From Pseudothauera hydrothermalis (GTDB taxonomy: Bacteria > Pseudomonadota > Gammaproteobacteria > Burkholderiales > Rhodocyclaceae), in NCBI RefSeq assembly GCF_003345255.1, contig NZ_CP029331.1, forward strand, positions 2,666,001-2,730,000: a stretch of DNA of 64,000 nucleotides, given 5' to 3'. Under the pieces are notes generated by a model that saw nothing but the letters and a program-made list of their open reading frames with translations, was not told where the DNA came from and ran no database searches. Positions 9,024 to 20,520 of this stretch are shown here, in pieces (position 1 is the first letter of the stretch; each line of letters begins with the position of its first letter). Both the position numbers and the translations under genes were made by a program.

Positions 9024-9821
9024 GTGTCACCCAATAAAACAACAACGCCGGCCACCGCGACGCCGGAGGCCAAAAACCCCATTCAGGTCATCGAGCGGAT
9101 GATGAAACTGCTCGACGCACTGGCCCGCCACCCCGATCCAGCGCCGCTCAAGCAACTGGCGCTGGACACCGGTCTACACCCTTCCACCGCCCATCGCATT
9201 CTCGGGGCGATGAGCCAGAGCGGCTTTGTCGAACGTACCGAGCCGGGCGTCTATCGGCTTGGCATCCGCCTGCTGGAGTTGGGCAGCCTGGTCAAATCGC
9301 GCATTTCGCTGCGCGAAACCGCCATGCCCTCGATGCTCAAGCTGCACGCGGCCACCGGCGAAAGCGTGAACCTCGGCATCCGCGACGGCGATGAAATCGT
9401 TTACGTAGAACGCACCTCCAGCGGCCGCTCGGCGGTGCGGGTGGTGCATATCGTCGGCGCCCGCGCGCCCTTGCACACCACAGCCACCGGCAAACTCTTT
9501 CTGGCGGAAGATGGCGCCGAGCGGGTGCGCGACTACGCGCGCCGCACCGGCCTGCCTGCTTCCACGCCCAGCTCGATCACCACGCTGCAGGCGCTGGAGA
9601 AGGAGCTGGACAAGGTCCGCCGCCATCAGGTGGCGTTTGACCTCGATGAAGTGGAAACCGGCGTGCGCTGCATTGCCGCCGGCATTCGCGACGATAGCGG
9701 CGAACTGGTCGCCGGTCTGTCCTTGTCGACACCGTCCGAACGCTTCAACCCGGATTGGGCGCCGCTGGTACGCCAGACCGCCGACGACATTTCGCGCGCA
9801 TTGGGCTATGTAGAACGCTGA
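9024..9821 (+). CDS. IclR-family transcriptional regulator
   Basis: A 265-residue regulator with an N-terminal winged helix-turn-helix (about residues 20-82; LKQLALDTGLHPSTAHRIL is the recognition region) and a C-terminal IclR effector-binding domain (about 90-262) containing ARAPLHTTATGKLFLA and VAFDLDEVETGVRCIAAGI. Such proteins bind small aromatic or aliphatic acids and control catabolic operons. The start is GTG with AGGA about 8 bases upstream. It diverges from the mrp operon; no catabolic gene lies beside it, so its target is unknown. Similarity is to the general IclR/PcaR/KdgR type, and no finer assignment is possible. Confidence 0.88.
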   Translation: MSPNKTTTPATATPEAKNPIQVIERMMKLLDALARHPDPAPLKQLALDTGLHPSTAHRILGAMSQSGFVERTEPGVYRLGIRLLELGSLVKSRISLRETAMPSMLKLHAATGESVNLGIRDGDEIVYVERTSSGRSAVRVVHIVGARAPLHTTATGKLFLAEDGAERVRDYARRTGLPASTPSSITTLQALEKELDKVRRHQVAFDLDEVETGVRCIAAGIRDDSGELVAGLSLSTPSERFNPDWAPLVRQTADDISRALGYVER

Positions 9822-9853
9822 ACGCGCGGCTGCCAACCTGGCGTGCGACCGAT

Positions 9854-10777
9854 TCAACCTTCGCGCCGGCCGGCGGCCAGCGCCAGACGTTGCAGCCCTG
9901 CGGTTTGCAACCATTCGCGCAGCCGCTTGGCGTCGTCGTCGCGCGCCCAGCGGCTGCTGGCGTTCATCAGCACGATGATCACCGGCTCGCCCTTGAGCCG
10001 GGTTTGCATCACCACGCAACGCCCGGCTTCACGGATGAAACCGGTCTTGGACAGGCCGATCTCCCAACTTGGGTCGCGCACCAGGCTGTTGCTGTTGCGG
10101 TACTGCAGCACCTTGCCGCCAACGCGCACCTGGCGCTCGTCCGACGTGGTGAACTCACGGATCAGCGGATATTCGGCGGCAGCTGCGGCCAGTTTGACCA
10201 GATCGCGCGGACTGGAGACATTGCGCGGATTCAGCCCGGTGCTGTCGTAGAACCGGGTGTCCTTGAGACCGATCATGCGCGCTTTGACGTTCATCGCCTG
10301 AATGAAAGCCGGCTCGCCACCGGGATAATGGCGGGCCAAGGCCGATGCAGCACGGTTTTCCGAAGACATCAAAGCCAGCAAGAGCATCTGCTCGCGGCTC
10401 AGACGGGCACCAATGGGCAGACGCGAACCGGTCCCCTTGAGGGTGTCGATATCCGCGTTGCTCACCGTCAAAACCTCTGACAAGGGCAACCCGGCATCGA
10501 GCACCACCATGGCCGTCATCAGCTTGGTGATCGAGGCAATCGGCAACACCGACGCCCCGTCGCGCTCGGCGAGAATCTCCCCGGTGAGCTGATGCGCCAC
10601 CACGAAAGCACCCGAATGCAACCCGAGGCTGCCGATGTCTTGGGCGTGTGCCGATGTATGGGGCGCGGCGGAGACTTTACCGTTCTGCCTGGCCTCGGCT
10701 GGCGGGATCCACGATACCCAGACCGACAGCAAGACGACGAAGAAAAAAAACGCGGTTGATGAAGTTTGATGGCGCAT
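9854..10777 (-). CDS. pbpG: D-alanyl-D-alanine endopeptidase, PBP7-like
   Basis: A periplasmic penicillin-binding protein of the S11 peptidase family that cleaves cross-links in peptidoglycan. The 307-residue protein has an N-terminal hydrophobic signal sequence (about residues 8-28). The serine peptidase motifs are all present: S82-x-x-K85 (SITK), S139-E-N (SEN) and K244-T-G (KTG). Length matches PBP7/8 (about 310) rather than the longer DacA/DacC carboxypeptidases, which carry a C-terminal amphipathic anchor that is absent here. The gene converges with the iclR-type gene and is monocistronic. It fits with ampG, ampD and the lytic transglycosylase as murein-turnover functions. Confidence 0.88.
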   Translation of the reverse strand: MRHQTSSTAFFFFVVLLSVWVSWIPPAEARQNGKVSAAPHTSAHAQDIGSLGLHSGAFVVAHQLTGEILAERDGASVLPIASITKLMTAMVVLDAGLPLSEVLTVSNADIDTLKGTGSRLPIGARLSREQMLLLALMSSENRAASALARHYPGGEPAFIQAMNVKARMIGLKDTRFYDSTGLNPRNVSSPRDLVKLAAAAAEYPLIREFTTSDERQVRVGGKVLQYRNSNSLVRDPSWEIGLSKTGFIREAGRCVVMQTRLKGEPVIIVLMNASSRWARDDDAKRLREWLQTAGLQRLALAAGRREG

Positions 10778-10902
10778 GACCAGTCCCAGGCGGCAGGCAC
10801 ACCCTAGTATTCTTAATAAAAAGAAACAGATATCAAGTGTTTTTGATGTGGATTGGCAACACCGGATGCAATCGCGTGGCCATTATCCGCTGTTTTGCCC
10901 AC

Positions 10903-12039
10903 TCAAATACGCAAAAAATCAACTACTTCACTACGCCGCGCCAGGGCGTCGCGGTATCCCAGCTCGATCAGCGCGCGGGTGTAGGCGGGTTCGAACAACA
11001 GATACGACAGCAAGGTGGAGCCTTCCCTGCGCATGGCGCCAATACCGCGCAACACTGCACTGAGCAGACGCGGCAGACTGCGCCGGTGGCGGCCGGCCAT
11101 GGTGTCCAGACGCTGCGAAGGAGAGATCACCAGGGTTTCGATCGGGCGCAGCGCGATACCGGCCGCTTTGCGCTGCGCCGGACTCATCGCCCCCACCGTG
11201 GCGTTGATCCGCGTCAGACGCTCCAGATCCACCGCCAGGCTATCGAGGAAAATACTCGACAGTGCATGGCCGGCGATCTGCGCCAGCGAAGGATAGCTTT
11301 CGGTGCGTTGCCGTCCTTCTTGCGCAATCCGTCCGGCGCCGATGACCAGAATGCGGTCGGCCCCGAGATGGATGGCCGGACTGATCGGGGCGAGTTGGCG
11401 CATCGAGCCGTCGCCGAAGTATTCGCGGTTGATCTTTACCGCGGGAAATACGAACGGCAGCGCGCTGGTGGCCAGCAAATGGTCGACGCCGATCTGCGCC
11501 CGTATGCCGATACGCTGGGTACGCCGCCAGGGTTGAACTTCGGGCGCGGCCTGGAAGAATGTCAGGCTTTCGCCCGAGGTGTAACCGGAGGCGGTCACCG
11601 ACAGCGCATACAGTTGTCCGGCATCGATCGCGCGGCCGATCGCGGAAAAATCCAGCACGCGCTGCAGCAAACACCGTAGCGGGGTGTTATCCAACAAAGA
11701 ACGCGGCGTCTGACGCACCGCCCAGCCCAAGGTGAGCGCCGCCCCCCAGCGCAAACCGGTGCCAAACAAGGCCACCGGGTCGGTACGGTACACCTGTTCG
11801 ACATAGAGGTTGCGCCAGATCCACACCAACCGGCGCACCGCGGCATTGAAATCGGCCGCATACACCGCCAGGGCGGCGGCGTTGATACCGCCGGCGGAGG
11901 TGCCGCACAGGATGGGAAACGGATTGTCGGCGCGGCGCCCGTAGAGTTCGCGGATTGCGGCCAGCACACCAACCTGGTAGGCGGCGCGTGCACCGCCGCC
12001 GGTCAAAACGAGTGCTGCCCGTTCTGCCGCCTGCGTCAT
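10903..12039 (-). CDS. Patatin-like phospholipase/esterase
   Basis: A 378-residue protein with the patatin fold. The oxyanion-hole glycine block is [11 protein letters not shown] (residues 14-24), the nucleophile is Ser48 in GTSAG, and the second half of the Ser-Asp dyad is D210-G211 in FGDGSMRQ. Patatins hydrolyse acyl ester bonds of lipids. There is no signal peptide, so a cytoplasmic or membrane-associated location is likely. The gene stands alone between pbpG and the malic enzyme gene. The C-terminal 150 residues are less conserved (a [12 protein letters not shown] segment is seen). The physiological substrate cannot be inferred. Confidence 0.87.
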   Translation of the reverse strand: MTQAAERAALVLTGGGARAAYQVGVLAAIRELYGRRADNPFPILCGTSAGGINAAALAVYAADFNAAVRRLVWIWRNLYVEQVYRTDPVALFGTGLRWGAALTLGWAVRQTPRSLLDNTPLRCLLQRVLDFSAIGRAIDAGQLYALSVTASGYTSGESLTFFQAAPEVQPWRRTQRIGIRAQIGVDHLLATSALPFVFPAVKINREYFGDGSMRQLAPISPAIHLGADRILVIGAGRIAQEGRQRTESYPSLAQIAGHALSSIFLDSLAVDLERLTRINATVGAMSPAQRKAAGIALRPIETLVISPSQRLDTMAGRHRRSLPRLLSAVLRGIGAMRREGSTLLSYLLFEPAYTRALIELGYRDALARRSEVVDFLRI

Positions 12040-12119
12040 CGCGTCCCCCCAAAATCGGCTGCCGGCATGCTACCGCGAATCGCCTTGTAACGCCGCGCTG
12101 CCCTCAACGGGGCAGTGGC

Positions 12120-14393
12120 TCATTCGCCCTGTCCGGCCTCCACCACGGTCAGCGCAGTCATATTGACGATGCGCCGCACCGTGGCCGACGGCGTCAGGAT
12201 GTGCACCGGCTTGGCCGCACCGAGCAGAATCGGGCCGACGGTCATTCCCCCGCCGGCCGCGTTTTTGAGCAGATTGAAGGCGATGTTGGCCGCATCCAGG
12301 GTCGGGAAAATCAGCAAATTGGCGTCTTCTCGCATCCGGGCATTGGGGAAGATTTGCAGCCGGTGCTTGGCATCGAGCGCCGCATCGCCATGCATTTCGC
12401 CTTCCACCGGCAGCTCAGGATGCTTTTCATGCAGGATGCGCAGCGCAGTGCGCATCTTTTCGGCCGTGGGCGAATCGGCCGAACCGAACGAAGAATGCGA
12501 CAGCAACGCCACCCGCGGCTCGATGCCAAAGCCTTTCATCTCCTGGGCGGCCAGCAGCGTCATCTCGACGATTTGCGCCGGTGTGGGATCGTAGTTCACG
12601 TAAGTGTCGGCCAGAAACAAGGTGCGGCCCGGCAGGCTGAGCAGGTTCACGGTATATAAATGCTCCACGCCGGGGCGCCGGCCCAGGACGGTCTCGACAA
12701 ACTCGCGGTGCAGACGGTGCATGCCGTAGGTGCCGCAGATCAGCCCGTCGCCATAGCCGAATTTGAGCAACAAGGTGCCGATCAGCGTGGTGCGTCGGCG
12801 CACTTCTTTTTTGGCGTACTCCACCGACACGCCGCGGCGCTCCATCAGGCTGTGGTAGTGCTGCCACAGCTCGTTGAAGCGCGAATCGGAGTCGGGATTG
12901 ACCAGCTCGAAGTCACGCTCGGCGGCAATTCGCAAGCCAAAACGTTCGATATTGTTTTTCACCACCTCCGGACGGCCGATCAGAATCGGTCGCGCCAGCC
13001 CCTCGTCCACCACGGTCTGCACCGCACGCAGCACTTTTTCGGACTCGCCTTCCGAGAAAATGATGCGCTTGGGATTTTTCCGCGCAGCCGCAAACACCGG
13101 TTTCATGATCAGCCCGGAGTGCCAGACGAAATTGTTGAGCTGGCTGCGATAAGCGTCCCAATCTGTGATCGGCCGGGTGGCCACGCCGGAGGCCATCGCC
13201 GCTTCGGCCACCGCCGGGGCGATCTTGACGATCAGGCGCGGGTCGAAGGGACGGGGAATGATGTATTCGGGGCCGAAGCCGCCGACCTTCTCGCCGTAGG
13301 CCGCGGCGACGATGTCGCTTTGCTCGGCGCGCGCCAGTTCGGCGATCGCACGCACTGCGGCAAGCTGCATCTCGTCGGTGATGGTGGTCGCCCCCACGTC
13401 CAGCGCACCGCGGAAGATGAACGGAAAGCACAGCACGTTATTGACCTGGTTCGGATAATCCGAACGCCCGGTGGCGATGATGGCATCGTCACGCACCGCT
13501 TTGACCGCCTCGGGCAGAATCTCCGGGGTGGGGTTGGCGAGCGCCAGGATCAGCGGCTTGCCCGCCATCTTGGCTACCATCTCGGGCTTGAGCACGCCAC
13601 CGGCGGACAAACCCAGAAAGACATCCGCACCTTCGATCACCTCGGCCAAGGTGCGCGCTTCGGTGCGCTTGGCGTAACGCGCCTTGATCGGGTCCATCAG
13701 TGCGCTGCGGCCTTCATAGACCACGCCCTCGATATCGGTCACCCAAATGTTGTCCACCGGCAAGCCCAGCTTGACCAGTAAGCCCAGGCAGGCCAACGCC
13801 GCAGCCCCCGCGCCGGAGGTGACCAGCTTGACATGCTCGAGCGCCTTGCCTTGTATCTGCAAGCCGTTGAGGATGGCCGCGCCGACCACGATGGCGGTGC
13901 CGTGCTGATCGTCATGAAACACCGGAATCTTCATGCGCTCACGCAGCTTGCTTTCGATGTAGAAGCACTCGGGCGCCTTGATGTCTTCCAGATTGATACC
14001 GCCAAATGTGGGCTCCAACGCGGCGATCATGTCGATCAGACGATCCGGGTCGGATTCGTTGATCTCCAGGTCGAACACATCGATGCCGGCAAACTTCTTG
14101 AACAACACCCCCTTGCCTTCCATGACCGGCTTGGCCGCCAGCGGCCCGATATTGCCCAGGCCGAGCACCGCGGTACCGTTGGTGACCACACCGATCAGAT
14201 TGGAGCGCGCAGTCAGCGCAGCCGCCTGCGCGGAATCGGCAACGATGGCCTCGCAGGCTGCGGCCACCCCCGGCGAATAGGCCAGCGAAAGATCACGCTG
14301 GTTGCTGAGCACCTTGGTCGGGGTTACCGAAATCTTGCCTGGGCTGGGGTTACGGTGGTAGTCGAGCGCTGCTGCGCGGATCAGTTCATCCAT
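12120..14393 (-). CDS. maeB: NADP-dependent malic enzyme with phosphotransacetylase-like domain
   Basis: This enzyme oxidatively decarboxylates malate to pyruvate and makes NADPH. The 757-residue protein has the two-part MaeB architecture: a malic enzyme (about residues 1-430, with the opening [16 protein letters not shown], the NAD(P)-fold segment [16 protein letters not shown] and [20 protein letters not shown]), then a phosphate acetyltransferase-like domain (about 430-757) that in MaeB is regulatory and binds acetyl-CoA. Length equals the E. coli enzyme (759). It diverges from the PEP carboxykinase gene, so both C4-to-C3 routes used in gluconeogenesis lie together, separated by a 235-bp intergenic region. 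Confidence 0.94.
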   Translation of the reverse strand: MDELIRAAALDYHRNPSPGKISVTPTKVLSNQRDLSLAYSPGVAAACEAIVADSAQAAALTARSNLIGVVTNGTAVLGLGNIGPLAAKPVMEGKGVLFKKFAGIDVFDLEINESDPDRLIDMIAALEPTFGGINLEDIKAPECFYIESKLRERMKIPVFHDDQHGTAIVVGAAILNGLQIQGKALEHVKLVTSGAGAAALACLGLLVKLGLPVDNIWVTDIEGVVYEGRSALMDPIKARYAKRTEARTLAEVIEGADVFLGLSAGGVLKPEMVAKMAGKPLILALANPTPEILPEAVKAVRDDAIIATGRSDYPNQVNNVLCFPFIFRGALDVGATTITDEMQLAAVRAIAELARAEQSDIVAAAYGEKVGGFGPEYIIPRPFDPRLIVKIAPAVAEAAMASGVATRPITDWDAYRSQLNNFVWHSGLIMKPVFAAARKNPKRIIFSEGESEKVLRAVQTVVDEGLARPILIGRPEVVKNNIERFGLRIAAERDFELVNPDSDSRFNELWQHYHSLMERRGVSVEYAKKEVRRRTTLIGTLLLKFGYGDGLICGTYGMHRLHREFVETVLGRRPGVEHLYTVNLLSLPGRTLFLADTYVNYDPTPAQIVEMTLLAAQEMKGFGIEPRVALLSHSSFGSADSPTAEKMRTALRILHEKHPELPVEGEMHGDAALDAKHRLQIFPNARMREDANLLIFPTLDAANIAFNLLKNAAGGGMTVGPILLGAAKPVHILTPSATVRRIVNMTALTVVEAGQGE

Positions 14394-14601
14394 AGCGTGT
14401 TCTGTCTTCTCTCAGGGTCCGGTTGGCGTGGCGCACCGGAAGCCGACTATCCGCTGTCCTCCGGTGCGTGGCATAATATTAGGCTTTCGCCGACTGCGGT
14501 TTACCCTAGTATTTTCCGCAAGTCGCGGTAGCGGGGCACAGCTCTTCCCCGCAGCCCGCCGGCCGCACGCTGCGCTGCCCGACCGACGGGGACTGGTTTA
14601 G

Positions 14602-16473
<1,872 letters not shown>

Positions 16474-16499
16474 TCGCGGCGCCGGTGCAAGACCGGCCC

Positions 16500-16534
16500 T
16501 CAAAAAGCGTCGGCTGCGGCCGGCGCTTTTTTGC
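16500..16534 (+). terminator. Intrinsic terminator of pckG
   Basis: AAAAAGCG-T-CGG pairs with CCG-G-CGCTTTTT around a short loop, giving a stem of about 12 bp that runs straight into a T6 tract. It lies about 30 bp after the pckG stop and is a classical Rho-independent terminator. Confidence 0.85.
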
Positions 16535-16567
16535 TTGTTCCCGAACCGTCCATCACAAAGCGACATC

Positions 16568-17743
16568 ATGAACTGCAAACCCGCTGCTCGCATGACCGAC
16601 ATCCAGCCCTTCCACGTCATGGAGCTGCTGCGCCGCGCGCGCGAACTCGAGGCGCAGGGGCGCGACATCATCCACATGGAGGTCGGCGAACCCGATTTCC
16701 CAACGCCGCAACCCATCATCGAGGCGGCCACGCGCTTCCTCTCCAGCGGTGAGGTGCACTACACCGCCGCGCTTGGCCTGCCGGCTTTGCGCGAGGCGAT
16801 CGCGCGCTTCTACCACGACCGCTTCGCCGCCGACATCGCGCCCGAGCGCATCGTCATCACCCCAGGGGCTTCCGGCGCACTGATGCTGGCCCTGGCGGTG
16901 TCCACCAATCCGGGCGACGAATGGCTGCTGCCCGATCCCGGCTATCCGTCCAACCGTCACCTGGTGCGCAGCGTCGAAGGACGTGCCCGCGCCCTGCCGG
17001 TGAATGCGGCAAGCCGCTACCAGCCCACGCCCGGGCAGGTCGGCAGCGCCTGGCGGCCTGGCACCCGCGGCCTGATGGTGGCCAGCCCGTCCAACCCCAC
17101 CGGCACCCTGCTGACCGCCGCAGAACTGGCCGCGCTGCACGCCGAAACCCATGCCCGCGGCGGCGTGCTGCTGGTCGACGAGATCTACCAGGGGCTTACC
17201 TACGGCGTGCCGGCCTCCACCGTGCTCGCCCAGCCGGCGCTCGCCGCAGTCGACGATCTGTTCGTGGTCAACAGCTTCTCCAAGTATTTCGGCATGACCG
17301 GTTGGCGGCTGGGCTGGCTGGTGGTGCCACCTGGCTGGGTGCGTGAAGTCGAAAAGCTGGCCCAGCACTTCTTCATTTCCGCCTCCACCCCGGCCCAGCA
17401 TGCCGCACTGGCGGCTTTTGCACCGGCCACCTTGGAGATTCTGGAAGAACGTCGGCAAGAGTTTGCCTGCCGCCGCGACACCCTGCTGCCCGCCTTGCGC
17501 GAGCTAGGTTTCAACATCGCTGTCGAACCGCAGGGGGCTTTCTACATTTACACCAACGTAGACCGTTTGGGCGGCGACAGCGAGACCCTTGCCCGCCGGC
17601 TGATCGAGGAAGCCGGCGTGGCCACCACGCCCGGCTTGGACTTTGGCGACAATGCGCCGCACCGCCACTTACGGATTGCCTATACCACGCGCGCAGCACG
17701 CCTTTTGGAAGCCTGCGAACGCATCCGCACCGTGCTCGACTGA
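16568..17743 (+). CDS. Class I/II pyridoxal-phosphate aminotransferase
   Basis: A 391-residue fold-type I aminotransferase. The N-terminal block ELEAQGRDIIHMEVGEPDF and the PLP lysine in NSFSKYFGMTGWRLGWLV (Lys near residue 238) are diagnostic. PSNPTGTLL near 180 and the C-terminal arginine in HRHLRIAYT, which binds the substrate carboxylate, are also present. Proteins of this type are usually annotated as aspartate/aromatic or branched-chain aminotransferases; the amino donor cannot be told from sequence. ATG at 16568 was preferred; ATG at 16592 (MTDIQPFH) lies nearer the conserved region and is an equally possible start. It stands alone between the pckG terminator and the convergent lytic transglycosylase gene. 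Confidence 0.85.
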   Translation: MNCKPAARMTDIQPFHVMELLRRARELEAQGRDIIHMEVGEPDFPTPQPIIEAATRFLSSGEVHYTAALGLPALREAIARFYHDRFAADIAPERIVITPGASGALMLALAVSTNPGDEWLLPDPGYPSNRHLVRSVEGRARALPVNAASRYQPTPGQVGSAWRPGTRGLMVASPSNPTGTLLTAAELAALHAETHARGGVLLVDEIYQGLTYGVPASTVLAQPALAAVDDLFVVNSFSKYFGMTGWRLGWLVVPPGWVREVEKLAQHFFISASTPAQHAALAAFAPATLEILEERRQEFACRRDTLLPALRELGFNIAVEPQGAFYIYTNVDRLGGDSETLARRLIEEAGVATTPGLDFGDNAPHRHLRIAYTTRAARLLEACERIRTVLD

Positions 17744-17773
17744 ACGGCGCCGGCCGACGCCGGGGTGCAGCAA

Positions 17774-18478
17774 TCAAGCGCCGACGCTCACCGCCGCCGG
17801 GTTACGACCGGCTACCGCAATCAGACGCTGCTTCATGGCCATCACCCGGCGGTAATAAGCCGCCGTGGGGTCGTCGCGCGCACCGCCGTAGTACTGCAAG
17901 GCGGCCTTGAGCGAACCGAAACGTCGCAACCCCTCATCCAGGACGAGGGTGCCGACGCGCACATTGAGCGTCGGATCGAACAGCGCGTCTTCGCCGACAT
18001 CATCCCCGATTTTGTCCATATGAAAGCGTGGAATCACCTGCATCAGTCCCTGCGCGCCAACATGGCTTTCGGCAAACGGATTGAAGCTCGACTCCACCGC
18101 AATCACCGCCACCACCAAGAGCGGATCGATGCCCACGCTGCGGGCGCTGTCCTCGACGGCCTGCAGCACCGGCTCCAGCGCCAATGACGAAACACGGTAG
18201 CGGCGGGCGATGTAGTCGCGCACACGCGCCATCTCGGCAGACAAGCCGACTGGGGCGGCCGGTTGCGCGTCGACGGTGCCAAAGTCGTAGCGGGAACCAA
18301 CCGCAGCATGCGCTTGGGCCATACTGCCGTCAAAAAACCGCAGCGGGCCGCGCTCCAGCGCGCCGGCAGCCATCACGGCCAGCGCCACCAGCCCAGCACT
18401 GAGCACCAGACCGTGGGCAGCGTGCAGTAGAACCTCGCCGAGGTTGCGAACGAAATGCTTGAAACGAGCTGCGTGCAT
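17774..18478 (-). CDS. Lytic transglycosylase (SLT domain), membrane-anchored
   Basis: An enzyme that cleaves the MurNAc-GlcNAc bond of peptidoglycan to give anhydro-muropeptides. The 234-residue product has an N-terminal hydrophobic segment (about residues 22-40) serving as signal or anchor. An SLT domain follows (about 105-225), with the catalytic glutamate E129 in AVESSFNP and the typical AESHVGAQGLMQVIP and ALQYYGG motifs. ATG 18478 was chosen because GGGAGA lies 6-11 bases upstream; the reading frame extends further 5' but without conserved sequence. Its products are the substrates of AmpG and AmpD, also in this window. It is a short, single-domain type, so the exact Mlt class is open. 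Confidence 0.87.
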   Translation of the reverse strand: MHAARFKHFVRNLGEVLLHAAHGLVLSAGLVALAVMAAGALERGPLRFFDGSMAQAHAAVGSRYDFGTVDAQPAAPVGLSAEMARVRDYIARRYRVSSLALEPVLQAVEDSARSVGIDPLLVVAVIAVESSFNPFAESHVGAQGLMQVIPRFHMDKIGDDVGEDALFDPTLNVRVGTLVLDEGLRRFGSLKAALQYYGGARDDPTAAYYRRVMAMKQRLIAVAGRNPAAVSVGA

Positions 18479-18675
18479 GATGTTTCTCCCGTTTCGACCT
18501 CCGCTTCGAACGAGCGCACCGCGTACGCAAGCAACGCGTCGTCGAGGGATCAGGATCAGGACGGCCCACCGGGGCGGTCGAGCGATGCTTGGCGCCAGCG
18601 GCCTATCGACAGGCCCGCCGCTGCGCAGGCGAAGCACCGAAACTGTATTTGCTGCAATGCAATAAAGTTAGGATG

Positions 18676-19272
18676 CTATTGATTTATCTGGTTTTTGTCA
18701 AACAACGGATGCGCTTGTGGCAGCAGGCTGCGCAGTGTCGCCCAGTCGAAGCAGGGGCCGGGGTCGGTCTTACGCCCCGGTGCGATATCCGCGTGCCCGA
18801 CCACTCCGGCCAACGGGAAAACGCTTTGCAAAAGGGAAATGAGTTCGGCCAGACGACGATACTGCACCGGCTCGAAGGGCTGGGTGTCGCACCCTTCCAA
18901 CTCGATGCCGACCGAAAAGTCGTTGCAGCGCTCACGGCCGTTCCAGTTCGATACGCCGGCGTGCCAGGCCCGCCGGGTTACCGGGACGAACTGCACCAGT
19001 TCGCCGTCGCGGCGGATGAGAAAATGCGCCGACACCCGCAGCCCATGGATCTGGGCGTAATAGGGATGCTCGGCCGGATCCAGGCAGCCGGTAAAGAGCT
19101 GTTCGATGCCCGGGCCGCCAAATTCATTCGGCGGCAGGCTGATTGCATGCACCACGACCAAGTCGACCGCTACCCCATCGGGGCGGTCGTCGCAATGCGG
19201 CGACGGCTGCCGACGTACCCCACTCAACCAACCATCAACGATGCGTTCTGCATCTTTTCGATCATATTTCAT
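18676..19272 (-). CDS. ampD: 1,6-anhydro-N-acetylmuramoyl-L-alanine amidase AmpD
   Basis: A cytoplasmic zinc amidase of the amidase_2 family that removes the peptide from anhydroMurNAc during murein recycling and so keeps AmpC-type inducers low. The 198-residue length fits AmpD (about 185). Zinc-ligand regions are visible: VVVHAISLP, GHADIAPGRKTDPGPCFDW, and the AWHAGVSNWNGRERCNDFSVGIELEG block typical of AmpD rather than of AmiD. No signal peptide is present, as expected for AmpD. No strong Shine-Dalgarno precedes the ATG. A gap of about 200 bp to the lytic transglycosylase gene contains no recognisable signal. Confidence 0.92.
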   Translation of the reverse strand: MKYDRKDAERIVDGWLSGVRRQPSPHCDDRPDGVAVDLVVVHAISLPPNEFGGPGIEQLFTGCLDPAEHPYYAQIHGLRVSAHFLIRRDGELVQFVPVTRRAWHAGVSNWNGRERCNDFSVGIELEGCDTQPFEPVQYRRLAELISLLQSVFPLAGVVGHADIAPGRKTDPGPCFDWATLRSLLPQAHPLFDKNQINQ

Positions 19273-19347
19273 AATGCTTTATCAATATTGACAGCATCGT
19301 GACGCGCACCCAATAATACCTTTGTCATTCACCGAGGAGGCACTGCC

Positions 19348-19626
19348 ATGAAGCGTTTTCTGCGTATTCTCGTCCTGGCGCTGACATTGGGCCCCGCGCT
19401 CGCCCTGGCCGGCGAGCCGGTCAATATCAACACCGCAGACGCCGCGGCGCTGGAGCAACTCAAGGGCATCGGCCCCGCCAAGGCCAAAGCCATCGTCGAT
19501 TACCGCAAGCAGCATGGTCCGTTCGCCAGCCCCGCCGATCTTGCCAAAGTGCCGGGTATTGGCGAGAAAACCGTCGCCCAACTGGGTAGCCAGATCACCG
19601 TCGGCGCGCGCAACGCGGCCAAGTAA
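19348..19626 (+). CDS. ComEA-like helix-hairpin-helix DNA-binding protein
   Basis: A 92-residue exported protein: signal peptide about residues 1-21 (FLRILVLALTLGPALALA), then a tandem helix-hairpin-helix domain with VNINTADAAALEQLKGIGPAKAKAIVD and the second hairpin KVPGIGEKTVAQLG. In competent bacteria ComEA in the periplasm binds incoming double-stranded DNA and ratchets it inward through the outer membrane, often with type IV pili. An excellent AGGAGG ribosome-binding site lies 8 bases before the ATG. Whether this strain is competent is unknown; small ComEA proteins are also found in non-competent relatives. The pilus genes at 50 and 60-63 kb make the connection plausible. Confidence 0.87.
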   Translation: MKRFLRILVLALTLGPALALAGEPVNINTADAAALEQLKGIGPAKAKAIVDYRKQHGPFASPADLAKVPGIGEKTVAQLGSQITVGARNAAK

Positions 19627-19646
19627 TGCCGTAACGGTCCGGCGCC

Positions 19647-19796
19647 AACAGGCCGTTTGAAAAACGTCGCGCGGATGGCCCAATGCACGGTGCGCGCTCC
19701 ATCGCTCATCAAAAAGATCGGCAGAGAAGTGAGCGCCGCGCAACGCCGCAGATGGCCCACTGCTTCCAACGGCCTGTTAGTTTTTCGACGGCTTAC
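19647..19796. repeat. Degraded copy of a short palindromic mobile element (relative of 47758-47910)
   Basis: AACAGGCCGTT at 19647-19657 has a perfect inverse, AACGGCCTGTT, at 19768-19778; the left arm continues TGAAAAACG, and GTTTTTCGACGGC follows at 19780-19792. The interior shares GCGCAACGCCGCAGATGGCC with the intact element at 47758-47910 and has the same length class (about 150 bp). The right end looks duplicated or rearranged. It fills the gap between the comEA-like gene and bluB and encodes nothing. Confidence 0.7.
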
Positions 19797-20483
19797 CTAC
19801 CCGCTGGGCCAAGCGTTTTCACCCACCACCGCGCTCAGCGGCATACGTTCGGCCCAACGTTCGATTTCCAGCATCGGCCGCGCATAGTAAGCCGCCACAT
19901 GGCCCAGGCAGACGATGGCCACCGGTTTGGCGCCATCGGGCATCGCCAGCAAAGCAGCCACCTTGCGCGGGTCGAATATCGACACCCAACCCAAGCCCAG
20001 GCCCTCCGCCCGCGCGGCCAGCCACATGTTCTGAATGGCGCAGGCGACCGAGGCGAGATCCATCTCCGGCAAGGTGCGCCGCCCAAACACGTGATGTTCG
20101 CGGCCATCGGCCAATGACACCACCAGCACTTCGCCCGCCTCCAGCACGCCTTCCACCTTCAGACGCATGAACGCGTCCTTGCGCTCGCCCAGGGCCTGCG
20201 CAGTGGCCAAGCGCTCTTCTTCTACCAAGGCATGCAGCGCCACGCGCAGGGCCCGGTCGGTAATGCGGATAAAACGCCAGGGCTGCATGTAGCCCACGCT
20301 AGGCGCATGATGCGCCGCCCACAGCAGTCGCTGCAGCACATCCGGGGCGACCGGATCGGGCAAAAAATGACGCATGTCACGCCGTTCGGCAATCGCCCGA
20401 TACACCGCTTCGCGCTCCGCTCGATCGAAAGGCCGGGCAAGGACTAGTTCGGCACTGGACTGCAAGATCGACTCCTCCGACAT
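19797..20483 (-). CDS. bluB: 5,6-dimethylbenzimidazole synthase BluB
   Basis: A flavin-destructase of the nitroreductase fold that turns FMNH2 and oxygen into 5,6-dimethylbenzimidazole, the lower ligand base of vitamin B12. The 228-residue product shows the BluB block RRDMRHFLPDPVAPDVLQRLLWAAHHAPSVGYMQPWRFI (about residues 36-75) and the C-terminal GLGLGWVSIFDP. ATG 20483 is 38 bp after the cobB stop and precedes the conserved region directly; the frame stays open further upstream inside cobB but is not conserved there. It is the last gene of the btuB-C-D-cobA-cobB-bluB row, and its product feeds CobT encoded on the other side of the riboswitch. Confidence 0.9.
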   Translation of the reverse strand: MSEESILQSSAELVLARPFDRAEREAVYRAIAERRDMRHFLPDPVAPDVLQRLLWAAHHAPSVGYMQPWRFIRITDRALRVALHALVEEERLATAQALGERKDAFMRLKVEGVLEAGEVLVVSLADGREHHVFGRRTLPEMDLASVACAIQNMWLAARAEGLGLGWVSIFDPRKVAALLAMPDGAKPVAIVCLGHVAAYYARPMLEIERWAERMPLSAVVGENAWPSG

Positions 20484-20520
20484 CCATTGGGCGGCGCGTG
20501 GGGCCACGGCCAACCCAGGT

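Noticed and set aside
9174-10019. A 281-codon minus-strand frame over the iclR-type gene
   Set aside because: The plus-strand regulator has HTH and effector domains, while the antisense sequence is low-complexity Ala/Arg/Gly.
17740-17775. GC-rich dyad CGGCG...CGCCG between the aminotransferase and lytic transglycosylase genes as terminator
   Set aside because: There is no U-run after the stem and the loop geometry is poor.
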